Of a DNA stretch of 9,726 bases, positions 5,863 to 9,726 are shown one piece after another. The stretch is from positions 1-9,726 of the forward strand of contig DMFR01000139.1 in the NCBI GenBank assembly GCA_003450125.1, read 5' to 3'. Within the stretch, counting starts at the first letter, position 1, and each line of letters begins with the position of its first letter. The DNA is from Prolixibacteraceae bacterium (lineage in GTDB: Bacteria > Bacteroidota > Bacteroidia > Bacteroidales > Prolixibacteraceae). Under the pieces are notes generated by a model, which saw only the letters and a list, made by a program, of their open reading frames with translations, was not told the DNA's origin and searched no databases. A program made the translations under genes and the position numbers.

Positions 5863-7116
5863 ATGAAAACAGAAATAATAACCATAGGGGATGAAATTTT
5901 AATCGGACAGATTGTCGATACCAACTCGGCCTGGATGGGTGAGCAACTTAATTTGCACGGCATTGAGGTTTACCAGGTAACGTCTGTTCACGACGACCAT
6001 GATCATATCTTGAAAGCGCTTGCCAATGCCGAAAAAGAAGTTGACCTGGTTTTGATTACGGGGGGCCTCGGTCCTACAAAAGATGATATTACCAAGCATT
6101 GCCTGTGCGAGTATTTCAATACCGAGTTGGTCTATCATCCTGAAGTTTTTGAGCATGTGCAGACGCTATTGTCTTCACGAAATGTGTCTATCAATCAACT
6201 AAACCGTGATCAGGCATTGTTGCCTGCCAGTTGTACCGTGCTACACAATTCTGCAGGAACAGCCTCAGGAATGTGGTTTGAACGAAACGGAACGATTTTT
6301 GTATCCATGCCTGGAGTGCCATTTGAAATGGAAGCGATCATGACAGAAGAAGTTTTTCCACGGTTAATGAAGCTAGGAAATGCACAGTCGATTGTACACA
6401 AAACCATTCTTACCCTCGGATTGCCTGAATCAACGCTCTCCGAGAAGATAGAGGGGTGGGAGAGTGCCCTGCCCGGTTTCATTAAGCTGGCTTATCTTCC
6501 CAGTGCATTGACGGTTCGTCTTCGATTGAGCGCTTATGGAACAGATAAGTCCCTGCTTGAGGCTGAAATTGAGAAACAGGTAAAAGAATTGCAGCACATT
6601 ATTCCTGAATATATTTTTGGGTTTGATGATGAAAATATGGCCCTTGTCATTGGAAGAATGCTCGTAGAATCGTCTAAAACGTTAGCGGTAGCTGAAAGTT
6701 GTACCGGTGGAAATATTGCCCATTCTATTACGTCCAATGCCGGTAGCTCTGCATATTTTAAGGGAGGTGTAGTTGCTTATTCCAACGAAATTAAGACCAG
6801 GCTGCTGGAAGTTCCTCCGGTAATGATTGAAACTCATGGAGCCGTGAGCCAACAGGTAGCAGAAGCCATGGCTGTTGGTGTTCAAAAGGCCATGAATGCT
6901 GATTACAGCATTGCAACAACCGGAATTGCGGGTCCCGATGGGGGAACTTCTGAAAAGCCTGTAGGAACCATCTGGATTGCAGTAGCCGGTCCTTCAGGAG
7001 TAAAAAGTCAGGAATTTATATTCAGACATAACCGTGAACGAAATATAATACGCTCAACACAAACTGCGTTAAATTTTTTGCGTAAACTCATTTTAAAAGA
7101 TCAATCAGCAAAATGA
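5863..7116 (+). CDS. cinA: CinA: nucleotide pyrophosphatase-like domain plus nicotinamide-nucleotide amidase
   Basis: Encodes 417 aa, normal for full-length CinA, a cytoplasmic protein that recycles pyridine nucleotides and was named for competence/damage-inducible operons. Residues 1 to about 170 are the MoaB/MogA-like (COG1058) domain, with I-G-D-E-I-L-I-G-Q-I-V-D-T-N-S near the start, T-G-G-L-G-P-T-K-D-D at 66-75 and M-P-G-V-P-F-E-M at 149-156. A linking domain runs to about 255. The C-terminal PncC amidase, which converts NMN to nicotinate mononucleotide, carries A-E-S-C-T-G-G at 277-283 with the family's catalytic Ser at 279, and later T-G-I-A-G-P-D-G-G and P-V-G-T-I-W. Both halves look intact, so both activities are expected. 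The start at 5863 places the MKTEII strand at the exact family N-terminus. Its stop overlaps the next start by four bases. Nothing here points to competence. Confidence 0.95.
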   Translation: MKTEIITIGDEILIGQIVDTNSAWMGEQLNLHGIEVYQVTSVHDDHDHILKALANAEKEVDLVLITGGLGPTKDDITKHCLCEYFNTELVYHPEVFEHVQTLLSSRNVSINQLNRDQALLPASCTVLHNSAGTASGMWFERNGTIFVSMPGVPFEMEAIMTEEVFPRLMKLGNAQSIVHKTILTLGLPESTLSEKIEGWESALPGFIKLAYLPSALTVRLRLSAYGTDKSLLEAEIEKQVKELQHIIPEYIFGFDDENMALVIGRMLVESSKTLAVAESCTGGNIAHSITSNAGSSAYFKGGVVAYSNEIKTRLLEVPPVMIETHGAVSQQVAEAMAVGVQKAMNADYSIATTGIAGPDGGTSEKPVGTIWIAVAGPSGVKSQEFIFRHNRERNIIRSTQTALNFLRKLILKDQSAK

Positions 7117-9629
7117 AAAAGAAATTATTCATCATCATTGGAATTATAGTTCTGGTCATTGGAACTTTGGCAGTTTTGCCTTATCTATACAAAGACAAAT
7201 TGCTTGTAAAAGTAAAGGCAACAATCAATAAGCAGGTCAATGCAAAAGTTGATTTTAAGGATTTTAAGTTGTCCTTATTTACCCACTTTCCCAAAGTTGG
7301 AATGGAAATTCAACAGCTCACTGTTATTGGTATCAATGAGTTTTCAAATGATACCATCCTTTCCGCTAAGTCGATCTCCACGGCTATTTCTCTGATGGAA
7401 ATGATCAGGGGAGAAAACCTGGAGCTGAAAAGCCTGTTCATTGATAATCCCAGGATAAGCCTTGTGATTAATGCTTCCAAAGCAGTAAACTGGGACATTA
7501 CCAAACCATCTGAAGCCCCTGCTGCAAAAGTTACGGGTAACGACCAGGCTTTTAAAATGAAGCTGGACAATATTCAGGTCACGAACATGAACCTGCTGTA
7601 CAATGACAAGACAATGCCCATGAAATTGTCGATGAAAAATACGAACCTCAGTTCAACGGGAAATATAGCCGGTACACTTACCACCTTTGATATGAAAGGC
7701 GATGTGGGAGACATTGTTTTTGAATATGATTCGGTAAAGTATATCTCCAACACAAAACTGAAGGCAGAAACCTTACTGAAGGTTGATTACGCCAAGATGA
7801 ACTTTGTTTTTGACCGGGGGAAATTAATGATAAACCAGCTTCCACTTGAAGTAAATGGTTCGTTTTCAATGCCCAATGACAGCATGATTTTTGATCTGGG
7901 TTTTAAAAGTGAAAAAAGTGATTTTGCGACCATTCTGGCCCTGGTGCCTGCAGATTATCAGAAATATCTGGAGAAAGCCACTATCAGCGGGGCTGCTGAG
8001 TTTAAAGGCTCGGTAAAAGGATTGTTTTACAAGGAAATTTATCCGGCAATCGACATTTTGCTTGGAGTAACCAATGCCAGTTTTAAATACCAGTCACTTC
8101 CTGAAAGCGTTCAGGACATTCAGGTACAGGCACAGATTACCAAGCCTGAGGGCGATTTGAACCTGCTGAAAGTAAATGTTGAAAAGGCACATGCTTCTAT
8201 CAAGAACAATCCCATTGATTTGAGTATGAATTTAAGTGAATTGATGACTGATCCCAATATTGCAGCTACGTTTGCCGGGACTGTTGATTTTAGCACCTTA
8301 AAACAGGCCATTCCAATTGATAGCCTTGATATCAAGGGAATCATGAAGGCCAGAATGCAGATTGCAGGACGCATGTCATCGATTGAAAAAAAGGAATATG
8401 AAAAGTTTAAATCCGATGGTGAGGCTACGGTTCAAAATTTCAGGTTTGAAAGCAACAAGTTGACCAAGCCAGTGGAAATCAGCCAGGCCAAGGTCAATGC
8501 CAATACCACCAAGATTACAGTCGATCAGTTTGATGGAAAAATAGGGGAGAGTGATTTTTCTCTTCGTGGTGATGTGAGTAATTACCTGGCTTATATTTTC
8601 AAAAACGGAGTACTGAATGGTAATTTTAATCTGAAGTCGTCCTTCATGAATTTTACTGAATTGTCGAATATCATGAAGCCTGCACCAAAGGCAGCAGGAC
8701 CAAAAACAGAAGCAAAAGCTGCTCCTGCGACTACGGTTGCCTCTGCTGATTCAGCCGCAGCATTCCAGGTACCCGATAAACTAGATTTGACTTTTCAATC
8801 TGCCATTCAAAAGGCGGTATATGATAAAATGCCCATCAACAATATCAATGGAATGATCAAAATAAAGGACCGCCGGATGGAACTGTCCAATCTCGCCATG
8901 GATATGTTGAAGGGAAAAGTGGGCATTAATGGTTCGTATGCCAGTAATAAGACCAATAAACCAGCTTTCGACTTCAAGCTAAACATGGAAAACATTGATT
9001 TGCCAACTGCCTATCAATCGCTTTCTACATTTCAGCGATATGTACCTATTGCTGCAAGAAGTCAGGGAAAGATCTCTACCCAGCTGGGCCTTTCAGGGAT
9101 CATGAACGAAAAGATGGACATCGTGCCCACCAGCCTAAATGGAGCTGGTATTTTCAATACCATGAATCTGATGATCAACGAGTCTCCTGTTTTTGATAAA
9201 ATTAGGGGGATCATTAAAAAAGAGAGTCTTAAAAATGTTAAGATTAACGATTTTGCAGCCAAATTTCAATTTGAAAACGGGGAACTTAAATTGAACCCCT
9301 TCAAAACAACCATTGCCGACCAGCCCACGACCGTCACCGGAAGTTTATCTGCTGCACGCGAGATCAACATGACCATGGATTTTGTAGTAAGCCGTGATGT
9401 TTTGGGTACCGACGTCACCAAAGGGTTGGATATTTTACCGGGATCGGAAAATATTAAAAATGTCGATGCATCGATAGTTTTAAAAGGTTCGCTCACCAAC
9501 CCGGATATCTCGCTGGATTTAAGCAAAGCCCGTGCACAAATTGAACAGGAGGTGAAAAAAGCTTCCGTGGAACAAATCAAAGGCTCGGCTAAAAAGTTAG
9601 GCGATGAACTGAAGAAGTTATTTAAGTAA
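7113..9629 (+). CDS. AsmA family envelope protein
   Basis: Encodes 838 aa. A basic start (MKKK) and one membrane segment at about 4-24 anchor it in the inner membrane, with the rest periplasmic. Residues about 35-130 carry the AsmA N-terminal pattern (F-K-D-F-K-L-S-L-F then G-M-E-I-Q-Q-L-T-V). The long middle alternates short beta strands, as in the beta-groove proteins of the AsmA/TamB/YhdP group that move phospholipids towards the outer membrane. An Ala/Pro/Lys linker lies at about 522-553. The AsmA C-terminal region follows, with N-T-M-N-L-M-I-N-E-S-P-V-F-D-K-I and a later K-F-Q-F-E-N-G-E-L-K-L-N-P-F, before a highly charged helical tail (about the last 35 residues). Family membership is clear from the pattern; the exact cargo is unknown. 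Its ATG overlaps the cinA TGA, so translation is probably coupled. Confidence 0.88.
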   Translation: MKKKLFIIIGIIVLVIGTLAVLPYLYKDKLLVKVKATINKQVNAKVDFKDFKLSLFTHFPKVGMEIQQLTVIGINEFSNDTILSAKSISTAISLMEMIRGENLELKSLFIDNPRISLVINASKAVNWDITKPSEAPAAKVTGNDQAFKMKLDNIQVTNMNLLYNDKTMPMKLSMKNTNLSSTGNIAGTLTTFDMKGDVGDIVFEYDSVKYISNTKLKAETLLKVDYAKMNFVFDRGKLMINQLPLEVNGSFSMPNDSMIFDLGFKSEKSDFATILALVPADYQKYLEKATISGAAEFKGSVKGLFYKEIYPAIDILLGVTNASFKYQSLPESVQDIQVQAQITKPEGDLNLLKVNVEKAHASIKNNPIDLSMNLSELMTDPNIAATFAGTVDFSTLKQAIPIDSLDIKGIMKARMQIAGRMSSIEKKEYEKFKSDGEATVQNFRFESNKLTKPVEISQAKVNANTTKITVDQFDGKIGESDFSLRGDVSNYLAYIFKNGVLNGNFNLKSSFMNFTELSNIMKPAPKAAGPKTEAKAAPATTVASADSAAAFQVPDKLDLTFQSAIQKAVYDKMPINNINGMIKIKDRRMELSNLAMDMLKGKVGINGSYASNKTNKPAFDFKLNMENIDLPTAYQSLSTFQRYVPIAARSQGKISTQLGLSGIMNEKMDIVPTSLNGAGIFNTMNLMINESPVFDKIRGIIKKESLKNVKINDFAAKFQFENGELKLNPFKTTIADQPTTVTGSLSAAREINMTMDFVVSRDVLGTDVTKGLDILPGSENIKNVDASIVLKGSLTNPDISLDLSKARAQIEQEVKKASVEQIKGSAKKLGDELKKLFK

Positions 9630-9663
9630 CCTAAGTTCGAAATAAGCGATCATCAAAAAATCA

Positions 9664-9690
9664 TTTCCTACAAATCCTACGTTTCCTACG
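9664..9690. repeat. Three 9-bp direct repeats (consensus TTTCCTACG)
   Basis: TTTCCTACA (9664-9672), AATCCTACG (9673-9681) and TTTCCTACG (9682-9690) lie head to tail, each with TCCTAC, and abut the palindrome that follows, which itself begins TCCTAT. Confidence 0.8.
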
Positions 9691-9726
9691 TCCTATTTCG
9701 TAAAAACGCGTTTTTACGAAATAGGA
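9691..9726. repeat. Perfect 36-bp palindrome at the window end
   Basis: TCCTATTTCGTAAAAACG (9691-9708) is followed directly by its exact reverse complement (9709-9726), with no spacer and ACGCGT at the centre. It begins 61 bases after the asmA-family stop. It could act as a two-way terminator or be the core of a repetitive intergenic element. The window ends at its last base, so neither a following T-run nor the full extent can be seen. Confidence 0.9.

Noticed and set aside
5703..5963. Minus-strand frame of 86 codons over the protease-cinA spacer
   Set aside because: Most of it translates the 7-bp repeats (recurrent F-Q-V-Q-S patterns), which stay open because of their period, and it overlaps the clear start of cinA.

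Overview
The window looks like chromosomal DNA from a Bacteroidota member, probably a Bacteroidales/Marinilabiliales-type genome; this is inferred from style and gene families, not from a database match. The signs are moderate to low G+C, A-rich starts without Shine-Dalgarno sequences, a TAnnTTTG-type promoter box, and envelope families common in that phylum. All seven genes are on the + strand. I see no rRNA, tRNA, CRISPR array, transposase or phage gene.

Region 1 (about 48-3481) is a cell-wall/outer-membrane cluster. It opens with an alanine/lysine-rich helical lipoprotein whose codon use suggests high expression. A strong intrinsic terminator follows, and 12 bases later comes a membrane-anchored L,D-transpeptidase (YkuD). 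Next are a second L,D-transpeptidase with the classical active site and, one base after its stop, a membrane-anchored protein of unknown family. A second strong terminator closes the cluster. By eye, the lipoprotein is homologous to the N-terminal extracytoplasmic part of the first transpeptidase, and the unknown protein looks like a YkuD fold without its catalytic residues. The lipoprotein ends in lysines, so the cluster could be a Braun-lipoprotein-like system tethering the outer membrane to peptidoglycan. That last step is a hypothesis.

Region 2 (about 3482-5706) starts with 300 bases of A/T-rich DNA in which I see no gene. It then holds mobA (molybdenum cofactor guanylyltransferase), a probable weak terminator, a candidate promoter, and an M48 (Ste24-like) membrane zinc metalloprotease.

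Region 3 (about 5699-9726) begins with a 156-base spacer containing three different heptanucleotide tandem arrays. CinA follows, overlapping by four bases (ATGA) with a long AsmA-family envelope protein. The window ends in three 9-bp direct repeats running into a perfect 36-bp palindrome that reaches the last base, so the element may continue beyond the window.
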